From the NCBI RefSeq assembly GCF_963676685.1, contig NC_092344.1, positions 94,022,749 to 94,086,748 of the forward strand: 64,000 bases of DNA. The letters are read 5' to 3'. Under the pieces are notes generated by a model. The model worked only from the letters and a program-made list of their open reading frames with translations. It was not told the DNA's origin and ran no database searches. The position numbers were made by a program, and so were the translations under genes. The number at the start of each line of letters is the position of its first letter. Position 1 is the first letter of the stretch. Origin of the DNA: Mytilus edulis (lineage: Eukaryota; Mollusca; Bivalvia; Mytilida; Mytilidae). This document shows positions 1 through 10,800 of this stretch, piece by piece.

Positions 1-715
1 ATCGGCATTCTTGACAAGGGTATAAGCCATGTATTTATTTCCATTTCCTTGTGATGTTATATCAATATTTATCATTATCCGTAAAAAAATATATGCACTT
101 AAAATTGAACAAGGTTATTTAAAAGTGATATGATATATCATGAGGAAATAAGTAACTTTCACATTGCAATAATGGACAACTTTTAAAAAAAAAGAACAAT
201 TAGGGGACGACCAGGAATGGGGGATAACAATTAATAGTAACAGATGAAATTGAATAGTTGAAAAAAAGCCTCCGGTCATATCCCAGATTAATAAAGTGGT
301 GTCTCCTACCTCTGTTGATAAGTAAACCCTGAAAATTTGACCAAAAAATAATTGTTTTGGTATGATCATTCTTTTAATCAACGTTCAGAATCCATTGATG
401 TTCATGTAGTTTAACTATTCGTGTGCAGTTAGTTAGGTACTATTCAGACAAGTCAGGACGATATTGATCTTAACAGGAAAATGCTCATTATCGAATATAG
501 ACTGATCTGATATTATTTGACTGAAAACGAATTGCGTAGACCATTCTGAATTCCGCTGAAGTCTGAAAACCAATAAATAATATGTTCTTCAGTCTTTGAC
601 ATGCTGTTCAACTCTAAATAACCTTTTCAGATAAAAAATTGTTTACATGATTTATGATAGCTCCATCAAATATTTCCAATAGAAGTACGGATTGTATGCA
701 TATGAATATGAATAA
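1..715. other. AT-rich sequence, no gene recognised
   Basis: Open frames here are short and show no recognisable domain, signal peptide or splice-compatible pattern. I see no repeat that I can assign. Confidence 0.5.
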
Positions 716-935
716 AATGGAGAATGGAAATGGGGAATGTGTCAAAGAGACAACAACCCAAACATAGAAGAACAGACAACAGCAGAAGGTCACCAACAGG
801 TCTTCAAAGCAGCGAAAAATTCCCGCACCCGGAGGCGTCGTTCAGTTGGCCCCTAAACAATATATATACTAGTTCAGTGATAATGGACGCCATACTAAAC
901 TCCAAATTGCACTCAAATATTTAAGTTGGACCGTC
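716..935 (+). repeat. Interspersed repeat family C (GTGTCAAAGAGACAACAACC)
   Basis: This segment matches two other places in the window in inverted orientation (7660-7915 and 61425-61560). Shared landmarks are the GTGTCAAAGAGACAACAACC block, an AACAGGTCTTCAAAGCAGCG-like block and a CCCGCACCCGGAGGCGTC-like block. The short open frame through it is a by-product of the repeat. The family is probably a non-autonomous element of mussel genomes (inference). Confidence 0.75.
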
Positions 936-1249
936 CTTCATTCTATATTTGTACAGAGACAATAGGAAACTTGAAATTTACACTAGTTGTGCTATTAGAT
1001 GAAATTGCATTTAGTTTATACTGAGAGATTACAATAGAATATTCTCGATAACATTCGGGGTTTTTTTGTGGAAACTTCGTTCATTCACGCCTTCGAGCTG
1101 TAGCAGACATTTTATTTTAATGTCCGCTCTAGTATAATATATCAAACCTTTTGAAAATAATGTTTTTCAGATATTGGTACGGATATGTGGTATGATTACA
1201 AATTAGACACTCATCCATAAAGTGCAGATGAAGTAGACGAACCAAACAG

Positions 1250-1490
1250 CATTCAAAGATTAAAACCCATTTAGACTTAAACCTCGATTTGTCATGCACG
1301 GTCATCTCAGTACTTCATTGCATGACAAACGAGACGATTTTAATTTTGAAATTATCGATTTCCCCCACCTTAGAAGCAATATACCAACTTCACCTGCATA
1401 TGGGATATACATTTCCCAACATGTTCGGTTTTCAAGAGCATGCACTATATATTCATACCTTGTAAAAAGTTATCAAAGATACCAGGATTA
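1250..1490 (+). pseudogene. Reverse-transcriptase element relic, C-terminal coding part
   Basis: The + strand frame from 1294 includes DKRDDFNFEIIDFPHLRSN followed by SPAYGIYISQHVRFSRAC. The same block (DKRDDFxFPIxNFPFLSSNIP, then PAYGVYISQLIRYSRAC) recurs at 8556, 11335 (minus) and 13597. In the more complete relic at 28000 it follows a YLDD reverse-transcriptase motif, so these are fragments of one retroelement ORF. The clade is uncertain; a Penelope-like or other non-LTR type is possible. Confidence 0.6.
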
Positions 1491-1496
1491 TATTTA

Positions 1497-1771
1497 AGGT
1501 GGTACCTAACACTACAGGGAGATAACTCTGTAAAATCAGTTTAACGTTTTAATTACGTTGTGATGTTAGGGGAATATTAAGCTTCTCAATGATCAAAATT
1601 TGTGTTTGTCAAACTGCTATATAACCAGTGTAATTTTTCTGATAAAATGGTTGGTTCAAATTTCTCGAAATTTTTATATATTTGTCAAAGGGTCAAAGTA
1701 AGTAGTTTGTCAAAAGTTTATGAATATTAAACGAGCCAAATTTATTTTAGTGAAAGTGTTAGGTACCACCT
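1497..1771. mobile_element. Small MITE with 16-bp terminal inverted repeats and TTA target duplication
   Basis: The left end AGGTGGTACCTAACAC (1497-1512) is the exact reverse complement of the right end GTGTTAGGTACCACCT (1756-1771). TTA flanks both sides (1494-1496 and 1772-1774). The 275-bp interior has no ORF. A 3-bp TTA duplication with short terminal repeats suggests a PIF/Harbinger-type non-autonomous element (inference). It lies inside a family A repeat, whose two halves resume on either side. A decayed relative seems to lie near 53130-53345. Confidence 0.75.
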
Positions 1772-2400
1772 TTATACGCCAGACGCGCGTTTCGGCTACA
1801 CAAGACTCCTCAGTGACGCTCAGATCAAATAAGTTATAAAGCCAAACAAGTACAAAATTGAAGAGCACTGAGGACCCAAAATTCCAAAAAGTTGTGCCGC
1901 TAAATACGGCTAAGGTAATCTATTCCTGGGATAACAAAATCCTTAGTTTTTCGAAAAACTCAAAGTTTTGTAACAGGAAACTTATTAAAATGACCATAAC
2001 ATTGATATCCATGTCAACACCGAGGTTCTGACTACTTGGCTGGTGATACCCTCGGGGACGAAACGTCCTCCAGCAGTTTCATCGACCAAGTGGTGTGAAT
2101 AGTTATCAAAGGTACCAGGATTAAAATTCAAACACCAGGCGCGCATTTCGTCTACGTAAGACTCATCATGGAATTTGTTACCCCGATTTTGTTTTTTGTC
2201 CATCGATTTACGAGTTTTGAACAGCGGTATACTACTGTTGCCTTTATTTATTCATCAGTGACGCTCCGATCAAAAGAGTTATAAGGCCAAACAAGTACAA
2301 AGTTAAAGAGCATTGAGGACCCAAAATTCAAAAATGTTTTGCCAAATATGGCTAAGGTAATCTATTCCTGGGATAAGAAAATCCTTAGTTTTAAACGTTA
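1772..2400 (+). repeat. Interspersed repeat family A (GACGCGCGTTTCG), two partial units
   Basis: This stretch carries ACGCCAGACGCGCGTTTCG, CAGTGACGCTCAGATCAAA and GAGCATTGAGGACCC-type blocks, and the first part recurs in a second unit from about 2104. Related copies are at 18283-18352 (minus), 32599-32688 (minus), 35000-35560 (+), 36115-36300 (+) and 37745-38012 (minus). The short ORFs here are repeat-derived. I recall this repeat as widespread in Mytilus (established only from memory). Confidence 0.75.
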
Positions 2401-2654
2401 CCATTGTCTGCGCAGAAAGTTGGTGAAACAGGGATATGTCAAAGAACATTTCGCCAAGTTTCTAAAAACAATAACATTGGAAGGTACTACTGCCTGGTTG
2501 ATAAATAATTCGTATCAGACTCACACATATTACACGATGGTTTTGAAGTAAAGAGTATGGGCACTGACGTTGTTTATTAACTCAATAACGTGTTATATTG
2601 TTTTGTATTTGTCTTTATGAATACGACTTTTACTGTTAAGTCTATTCTTCTGGT

Positions 2655-3260
2655 GGTATCCATTTGACTTGGCTCTGTACTTATACATCCCGTCATTGTG
2701 TAATGGTTCTATGATAGTTTCTGTATTCTTATCTTTTATTTTGCTTATATGCTTTTTCAGTATGCCTTTTTGTGTTTCATGTTTACATATGACGTGGATC
2801 TGTACCTATACATCCTGTCATTGTTCTATGATATTTTCTGTATTCTTGTCTTTCGTTTTTGTCAATGTGCTTTGTCTGCTTTGTTTATTGTTTGTTTATA
2901 TATCGGTTTGTTTTTCATTAAGATAATAACACAACATTGGCTGCTGTTCCCCTATTTTTTTACAATGTTACCTATTGTGTCTGGTTTTTTTTGTTCACAC
3001 ACCGTTGTCAATATAATGGATTTTTCACGACTGTTATACAAGTGAAAGATTTAGTTAGCTATAAAGTCAAGTTAATTCAACATTTTATTCATTAGAAAAT
3101 GCATACAATTATGTACCAAGTCAAGAATATGACAGTGGTTGTCTATTCGTTCGATGTGTTTGAGATTTTGAGATTTTGATTTTGCAATTTGATTAAGGAC
3201 TTTCCGTATTCATTTGGTTTTGGGAGCTCATTTTTGTTTTTAACAGTTTATCATACAGTT
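2655..3260 (+). repeat. Interspersed repeat family E (CCTGTACCAAGTCAGGAATA), long copy
   Basis: This segment contains an internal partial duplication (2668-2736 and 2792-2851 both read like CTGTAC-TATACATCC-GTCATTG). It then has the CACACCGTTGTCAATATAAT and ACCAAGTCAAGAATATGACA blocks typical of the family. Similar copies are at 4850-5045, 30420-30690, 31880-32170, 38835-39195, 49655-50120 and 63600-63700, mostly on the same strand. The hydrophobic ORFs in it look like repeat artefacts, not membrane proteins. Confidence 0.65.
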
Positions 3261-3809
3261 CAACCTTTTCTAGTGGGTTTTTACATGCTGTTCTTCTGTT
3301 GAAAACTTACACCATTGTTTCCTGTCATTGTTAAGTGACGACTAAGCTCTTACAAACATATTTAACCCCGGCATCGTGCTGTATATGGCTGTCAAAAGAC
3401 AGGGAGGTTATAGTACAGTGGATTGAGTTTGTTTCTGTCTACCTTAACTAAAAGCCTCAGACAGATTATTAGACAGTTTTGGTGATTTGTGCTTGTCTTA
3501 TTGCCAATTGTATCGCATACATTTCTCCTTATGTGTGGTATTGATAATTTGTCAAAGGCGGTTAGATTTGAGGTACTTCTTATTGAACATGTCCGACTTA
3601 GGTTTTAAAGTCTAATCCAAAGAAGCAGTTATATAAATGAAAATCTTGAGAACCAAATCATTTGGCTTTAAATGAAGTCGTTGTTCGTCTTTTGTATGGT
3701 TCATATTTTACTTACCGTGGCATTTTATAGTTAACTATACGGTATGATATTTTTTTATCTCAGTGATTTTATACTACTAGTAATGTAAAAATATTTTCGT
3801 CAACTTCAA

Positions 3810-4107
3810 ATGAATGAAATCTTGCTATTCACAAATGATATCGGATATGTTCCTTACGTTGTAACTACAATCCCCTTCTGTTTCATGAATGTGACCTACC
3901 GAATTAGACTATTTACCGGATTTGTTATAACATCCTGGAGCACCTGAGATCACCCCTAGTTTTTGGTGGGGTTCGTGTTGCTTATTCTTTAGTTTTCTAT
4001 GTTGTGTCATGTGTACCGTTGTTTGTCTGTTTAGCCATGGCATTGTCAGTTTATTTTCGATTTATGAGTTTGACTGTCCCTCTGGTATCTTTCGTCCCTC
4101 TTTTAAG
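3810..4107 (+). repeat. 3' end of the reverse-transcriptase element (non-coding tail)
   Basis: The segment has the blocks ATATCGGATATGTTCCTTAC, CCTACCGAATTAGACTATTT, TTTTTGGTGGGGTTCGTGTT and TTTGACTGTCCCTCTGGTAT, ending at CTTTCGTCCCTCTTTTA. The same tail closes the copies ending at 14218 and 34421, and the inverted copies beginning at 11031 and 60031. It is a 5'-truncated copy lacking the coding part. Confidence 0.75.
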
Positions 4108-4446
4108 GAATAAATATTTTTGATATATGTATTTGTAATCGACAAAAAAAAATCGTCGGTTTTTTGTTGTTGTGTATTTTTATTAAAAACTTGATTTTAT
4201 GTTTATGTTTTAGACATTTCTATGACTCAGAGTAATCATATTTGCTTTTGTATTAATTTGTTATAAGACAATCGTCCAAGATACCATTGAACTACACGAT
4301 TTAAGTTATTCAAATAGTATAGGTGAATTCAAAAGTATTGGTAGTCGATCAGGGTAAAGGTTCTCGAGTAGGACTATTTTACTGAAGATTGTTGATGAAA
4401 AGTACGTGATTAAAGTTTTAAGTGATATCAAAACATTTATAGAAAA

Positions 4447-4819
4447 ATGATATATTCAAAAAAGATTTGTTGTCCCATTATTTTAGTATATTTATTCCTT
4501 CTTTGTAAAGCTGTAACGGGTAGTTATTGTATCGTGGAGGACAGATGGGCTCCATGGGAGGCATGTAATGATACTTGTGGAGGACAAGGAAGACTGTCAC
4601 CACCAGGAGTTCAACAAAGGCAAAAGTATATTGGTTGTGATACAACAAAATATAATTCCCTGATCGCATGCTTGAACGGCTGTAACATAACATTCAGTTG
4701 GTGGCAGGCAAATGCTACAGAATTTCAGTCGTGTCGGAAATGTCAGCAAGGAGGACAATTCAATTCTTCACATAATCGTTGCATCTGTCCAAATGGATAT
4801 GGTGGTGCATGCTGTGACG
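4447..4819 (+). CDS. Copy 1 exon 1: signal peptide, TSP1 and EGF-like segment
   Basis: The ATG at 4447 opens a hydrophobic leader of about 26 residues (IILVYLFLLCKAVTG). TSP1 follows, with WAPWEACNDTCGG and a downstream QQRQKYIGCD. Eight extra residues (QGRLSPPG) enlarge the TSP1 loop relative to the paralogs, and the CCD of the other copies is GCD here, so one conserved cysteine is lost. The segment CNGGxF-CxCPxGYGGxCC resembles an EGF C-terminal half. The exon ends at GACG before GTAAGT, phase 1. Confidence 0.88.
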
Positions 4820-7800
4820 GTAAGTTAACCCTTTTCAGATGTTTTTGAGATAATTTAGTACTCTAAAACCAGGTTTAATCCACCACTTTCTATATACGAA
4901 AATGCCTGTACCAAATCAGGAATGTGACAGTTGTTATCAATTTGTTTGATGTGTTTGAGCTTTTGATTTTGACATTTTATTATGGACTTTCCGTTTTGCA
5001 TTTTCCTCGGATTTCAGTATTTTTGTGATTTAACTTCTTACATACTTTAAAAAACATAAATCCGTTTTTTATATACAGTGAAACGTAATTCAATAAATGT
5101 GATTGTCTAGAACTCAACCAACCATAATATTATATCACTATTATGTGTTTGATTTGAAAAGAAAACATAATGCATTATTTCAAATAAAAGAACAAACGAA
5201 GATGTTTTAATAAGTTTTTCAAGTTAGAAATGATAAATATTTTTGTTTGTTTCTCATAGTTAAAACAACAAAAGCAACGACCACTTCTACAACTTCAACT
5301 ACAACTGCAACTTCTATGACAATATCCGCCTCAACGACTCCAAAGTCTATCGCAACAACGCAAACAACAACCATAGATGGTAATCATTTGATGTGTTACT
5401 ATAGTATAACGGCCATTTCTTATTACTGTATGATTACTATTCAATGACTTGTTGACTTGCATTTGAGGGTTTCTTAAGAGTTTGTTATATAGGAATAAGA
5501 AAATGTAGTATGATTTCCAATGAGACGACTATTCACCAAAATTTAAATGAAGTGGATGTAAGTAATGAAAGGCAACAGTACTTCCTCTACAATGAGAAAA
5601 AACCATACTGAATAGTTGGTTCATATAAAATGGAATCTCGCATTCTAATACTTGAAAATATTATGTAACCACTAAAAAAGAAAAAAAAGAAAATAAATAT
5701 GTTTGGATGAGTAAAAATCTACAGTCGTCAAAAAGGATAAAAGAAAATCATTTAGAAAACAAAGAGGCACCAACATTACAAAATGTGACAATATTCAAAA
5801 AAGAGGAGATTTATGCTCAAACAATACAAACAAAACATAGATTAGGAAGACATCAATCATACTTTTAATAACAAACTCCTTACTTAGAACAGGCACATAA
5901 AGAATGTTAAACATTTTTGACAAAGCTTAACCCGATTTTTATGCAGAATTGTAATAAAAGAAAATCCATGTTTTCATGTTTTTGTCAATGCACATAAGAT
6001 GGATTTCATTGGTAAGGACATCATACACAAGGAATGGAAAGCATGGCTTTCCGCAATTCTACAATTTAAGTATCGACATAATGTGTTATATCTATGTTTT
6101 CGTAACTTCTTTTTTATTCCCTCCTTGAGTTTTCACTATCTTTTTCATCTTTCATTTCGCGTTTAAGTTTTAAAATGTTAGCTACCTGCTTTTTCACATA
6201 CATAAGGGTACATATCCAATTACCTTTTCTTTTACCATAAATAATATTGGAAAGCGTTTCTAAAGTTCGAGAATATTGTTAAAAAATGTATGAAACAAAA
6301 GCATACAATTTAAGTAGTTTCAAAGCAAACACATTGTATATGAACAATAATGTTTTATGTGTTTGTAATGGTATTCACACATGATCTGTGGTCATATGTG
6401 ATTGGTTTAGATTATTTGCATTATTTGTATTCTCTAATATATAAAGATGTATAGGTAGAAAACAAAATCAGAGACAACTGCATGTTTTATTGATAAATGT
6501 ATTTGGTAACAAGGTTGAATATTAATTACTGAAGTACAAGATTGCAAATGATTGATACAATTGAGCAGATTAGTTTTGTACTTACAGACAAAGATGACTG
6601 TACAGACCAACCATGTCAGTATGGAAAATGTATGGACGAAATAGATGACTTCTTTTGCGATTGTATGATATTTTTCAACGGCAAGACGTGTAACAAATGT
6701 ACGAGAAAAAGTTTGTTATTTTAATAATTTAATAATGCATTATATTTTTACCCTAGTTAGTAATACCATACCATGCCAGCTGTCAAACTAAAATAAAACT
6801 ATTTTCATTCTATTATTCCTGGTAATGTGATAAATAGCATTGAAAATGTGCAAGCGTGAGTAAAATACAACACGACATAATAATAACAAACATGCAGTTT
6901 TCATTGGTCGAGCAGGAATTCGTGATACTGCCGGAGCACCCGAGTTGTACCTAGGTTGAATACTGAGTCAAATATTGATGCTACTAGTAGTTTTAAGCGT
7001 GTGTTCTTTTTTGCTCAATTTTTAGTGTACTGTAAATTGGTTGTTTGCTGCTGCTTGCATTATCTGCTGTAATCAGTCTCTAAATAACGTATAGTTTTCA
7101 ATTGCAAATGACAGGGTTCTATTTTTGAAAAAGAAAAACTATGTACCATGATGATTATAAAAAAATATAGAAATAAACGCATTTGACATATCAAACGTTA
7201 ATCTAATATTGACATAGCGATTGATCAATCGTAATATGATGTCAATGAGATCCATAACAAATCACAGGCGAGATTAACGATATATTTATTTTAATTTGAA
7301 TAACGTTTGTGTTATAATATTATTTATATTGTGTGTTAGTGACCTAATACGATATATATGGGGTCAGTGAATTCCATATTGGTGAGAGCGAAGCTCGAAT
7401 CCTCATATGGAATTTACTGATTCCATATATATCGTATTATGTCACTAGCACACTGTTAGCGAATTTATCTTACCAACTGCCGTAACATGTGGTATTTAGA
7501 CTAGTGGCCTATCTAAGTGAATCGGACTTCTCTTGAATTGAATTTTAATGTGCGTATTGTTATGCGTTTACTTTTCTGCATTGGCTAGAGGTATAGGGGG
7601 AGGGGGGGGGTTGAGATCTCATAAAAATGTTCAACCCCGCCGCAGTCCCAAGTTAGGAGCCTCTGGCCTTTGTTAGTCTTGTATTATTTTTAATTTTAGT
7701 TTCTTGTGTACAATTTGGAGTTTAGTATGGCGTTCATTATCACTGAATTATTATATTTATTTGTGTAGGGGCCAGCTGAAGGACGCCTCCTGGTGCGGGA

Positions 7801-10800
7801 ATTTTTCGCTGCATTGAAGACCTGTTGGTAACCTTCTGCTGTTGTCTTCTCTATGGTCGGGTTGTTGTCTCTATGACACATTCCAGTCCCCATTTCCATT
7901 CTCAATTTCATTCAATACTTAAGATTAGGAACCTACTTTCATTTTTCTATACAAAAACAAATACCATCAATATAAATGTGTTTTATGAATTTATTTCAAT
8001 CTTTCATCATCAATTTCTTCGTCTGTTAAAACCTTTAGCATTTTTCCTCTCCACCGTGCTGTTTTTATAAAGGGGCGTATATATTTTTTATTTTGAAAAG
8101 AAAATAACTTCATATCATATGTTTTGGACACCCTATATCAAACATATAGTCACCACGTGTAGTTCTTTGAACAATCATATTCCCATACATCTATGAGATG
8201 TAAGATAATAGTTTTTATTTTGTGAAGAACAACATGGATTCTACCAGAAAATACATTGAAGATGATTTTATCAAAATGTTGGAGTTTTTTTTATCAAAAT
8301 TATATTTTTTTTTAGTTTTGAGGATTGACATTTCAACAGACAAGACAGTTAGCATTATCTTCTGGTCATCTTGTATTTGTACTCGAATGAATGCATTCAG
8401 AACCATCTTTAAGAAAAAAAGAAAAAGCAACTTTCAAATACTAGTTTACTGATGATGTCCTTTCCTTGAATAAATCATATTTCATTCAGTACTTGCATCT
8501 CATATAACCCACTGAACTGGAACATAACGATACTACTGATAAACTACTTCATATCGTGATCTTTTCCCCGATATTGACACAGATGCTGCACACTACAATA
8601 TATGACAAACAGGATGATTTCAAATTCCAAAATATCAATTTTCCATTTATCAGCAGTAACATACCCTGTGCTCCGTCGTATGGTGTTTACATATCTCAAT
8701 TAATACGTTATGCTCGTGCATGTTCACACTATGCGGACTACGTATACACATACATGGCTGTGATAATTACGCAGAAACTGCTTCATCAGAGTTGTGAGGA
8801 GGACAAATTAAAAATGACACTCCGTAAATTTTATAAACACCATCATGAATTGGTTCATCTACACGATATGATTGTTTTTTTTTAACTTACTAAAGACATG
8901 TTTATCACGTCTTAGATTGTAGTTAAGCAACTATGTCGTCTGTCTACTAAGTACCGAACGTGAAAAGTTCCCGAATATGACTGTTTTGTCCAGTGTAAAT
9001 TTGAATTGTTATATGTTGTGTCTCCGTATTTGTGCATCCAACGTTCATGCGTTTATCTATGATTTCTCTGTTGTGGTTTCGGTTGGAAATGTTTAAATGT
9101 CTTATCGTATGTGGTTTGAATTCTGTACATTTCACAAATGTCTTTTTTGTTAGCTAAGTCGAATTAATTTCCATGTATTGTGTAATTCTAAATGATTATA
9201 ACGTCGTCACATCATTTATTTAAATTAGCCTTTTATTATCATAATAATCATGATAATCGTTTGGACTAGTATTGTGTAAATAATTGTATGAATTCAAGAT
9301 GATATATTCGTTACAAAAATACTTCATTGTGTGTGATGTACTGTGTTGTCGTTAATGGATTATGTTTCTTTTTATTCTGTAGTTTAAATGATATAACGAC
9401 TTTTACTATTTGTGCATTTCTCTGAGATGAGCGTTTGATTGTGCTATACTTCTGACACGTGGTAATTAAATTTTAGCAATATTTTGTCACATTGTTCTAT
9501 AAGCGAGAGGTTTGACTAGCCGTAAAACCGGATTCAACACACCATTACTTCTTAACATATCCTTTACCAAGTTAGAAATAGGCAATTGTTGTCAAATTGC
9601 ACTTCAGTGTTACTGTTGTTCCGCTGTTTTCTGCTCTTGTAGTTGACGTGTTTCACTCGGTTTAAGTTTGTTACCTGGATTTGTGCTCTCTCAATCTATA
9701 TTTGACTTTTGAGCAGCGGTATATTACTTATTACTGTTGTCTTTATTCAACTGTATTCGATTATTGCAAATAATAAAGGGGTGTGTTATAATTCATTTAT
9801 GGGTTTCTTTTACAACCATTTCTAGTATTAAAACGGTTATGAGAATAAACATTGATTATAAATTGGTATATTGTGGAACCCAAAGCAATGTGTTGTTTTA
9901 TGTGCTCTCTGAATATGAAAGTAACAATTGTATTAGGAGTAAGGCCTTCGAATGATATCGTTACCACACAAAGCACAAGATACTATCTACATGTACTTAA
10001 ATTATGAAAAAAAAGTCCTATGACATTTGAAATTCATTTTGCACAAGGGACCATGAATCTAAAACGTCTGCACGAAGGAAGAAATTCTAGCAGATTAACA
10101 TTGATTTCTTTGAGCATCAGAAACTATATGTTTTGTGAAAATATCAAAAAATATTTTATCACCTATATGAACACAAACTGATGAAACTGGACAGACATGG
10201 CTAAACACATTATGTTATTTTTATTTCTTTTGTTAAAATAGTCAAAATTCAAAACCATGTATACGTGTGTATATTAATGAACGCAATACATGTACCTCTT
10301 TATTGTTATTATGAGTACTTGATTAACTTGAACATGAATGATTTTGTAGTGACTCCTTTGGCCATAGCTTTCGTATCGCTTGCAGCTTTAGGGTTAATAC
10401 TGATTGGTTGTTGTTGTTACTGGAAAATTGTAAAAGTGTAAGTATTTAATCCATTATTATTTACATTCTTCTTCTTTGGCCTATACAGGTCATAAATACA
10501 GATTCGTAACGATAAGTTCCATGTGTCATGCTCTGAATATAAAAAATGCATTAAAAATAATTCGGTAGGTTGCATGCAACGAAAAGGGCACGGTATTGTA
10601 GTCACGACATTTGGAACATATCAACTATCATCTGTGAAACAGATATTCATACAGTCAACCAACTCGTGTTGGCGTCCTTAACTCTTACGAAGGGGTGATA
10701 TCAACTTCATTACTTGAAACTCTTGGTTATAAGTGTCCTTGTAAGCCGCAACACTCTATCAAGGAAATCATGAAAGGGAATACAAGCTCTGGATTATTGT

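Noticed and set aside
2669-3045. Hydrophobic ORFs that look like membrane proteins
   Set aside because: They follow repeat family E, which recurs elsewhere without the open frame.
5247-5447. Thr-rich ORF as an independent small gene
   Set aside because: Its coding-like part is the 5260-5379 exon of copy 1, bounded by AG and GT; the rest is intron.
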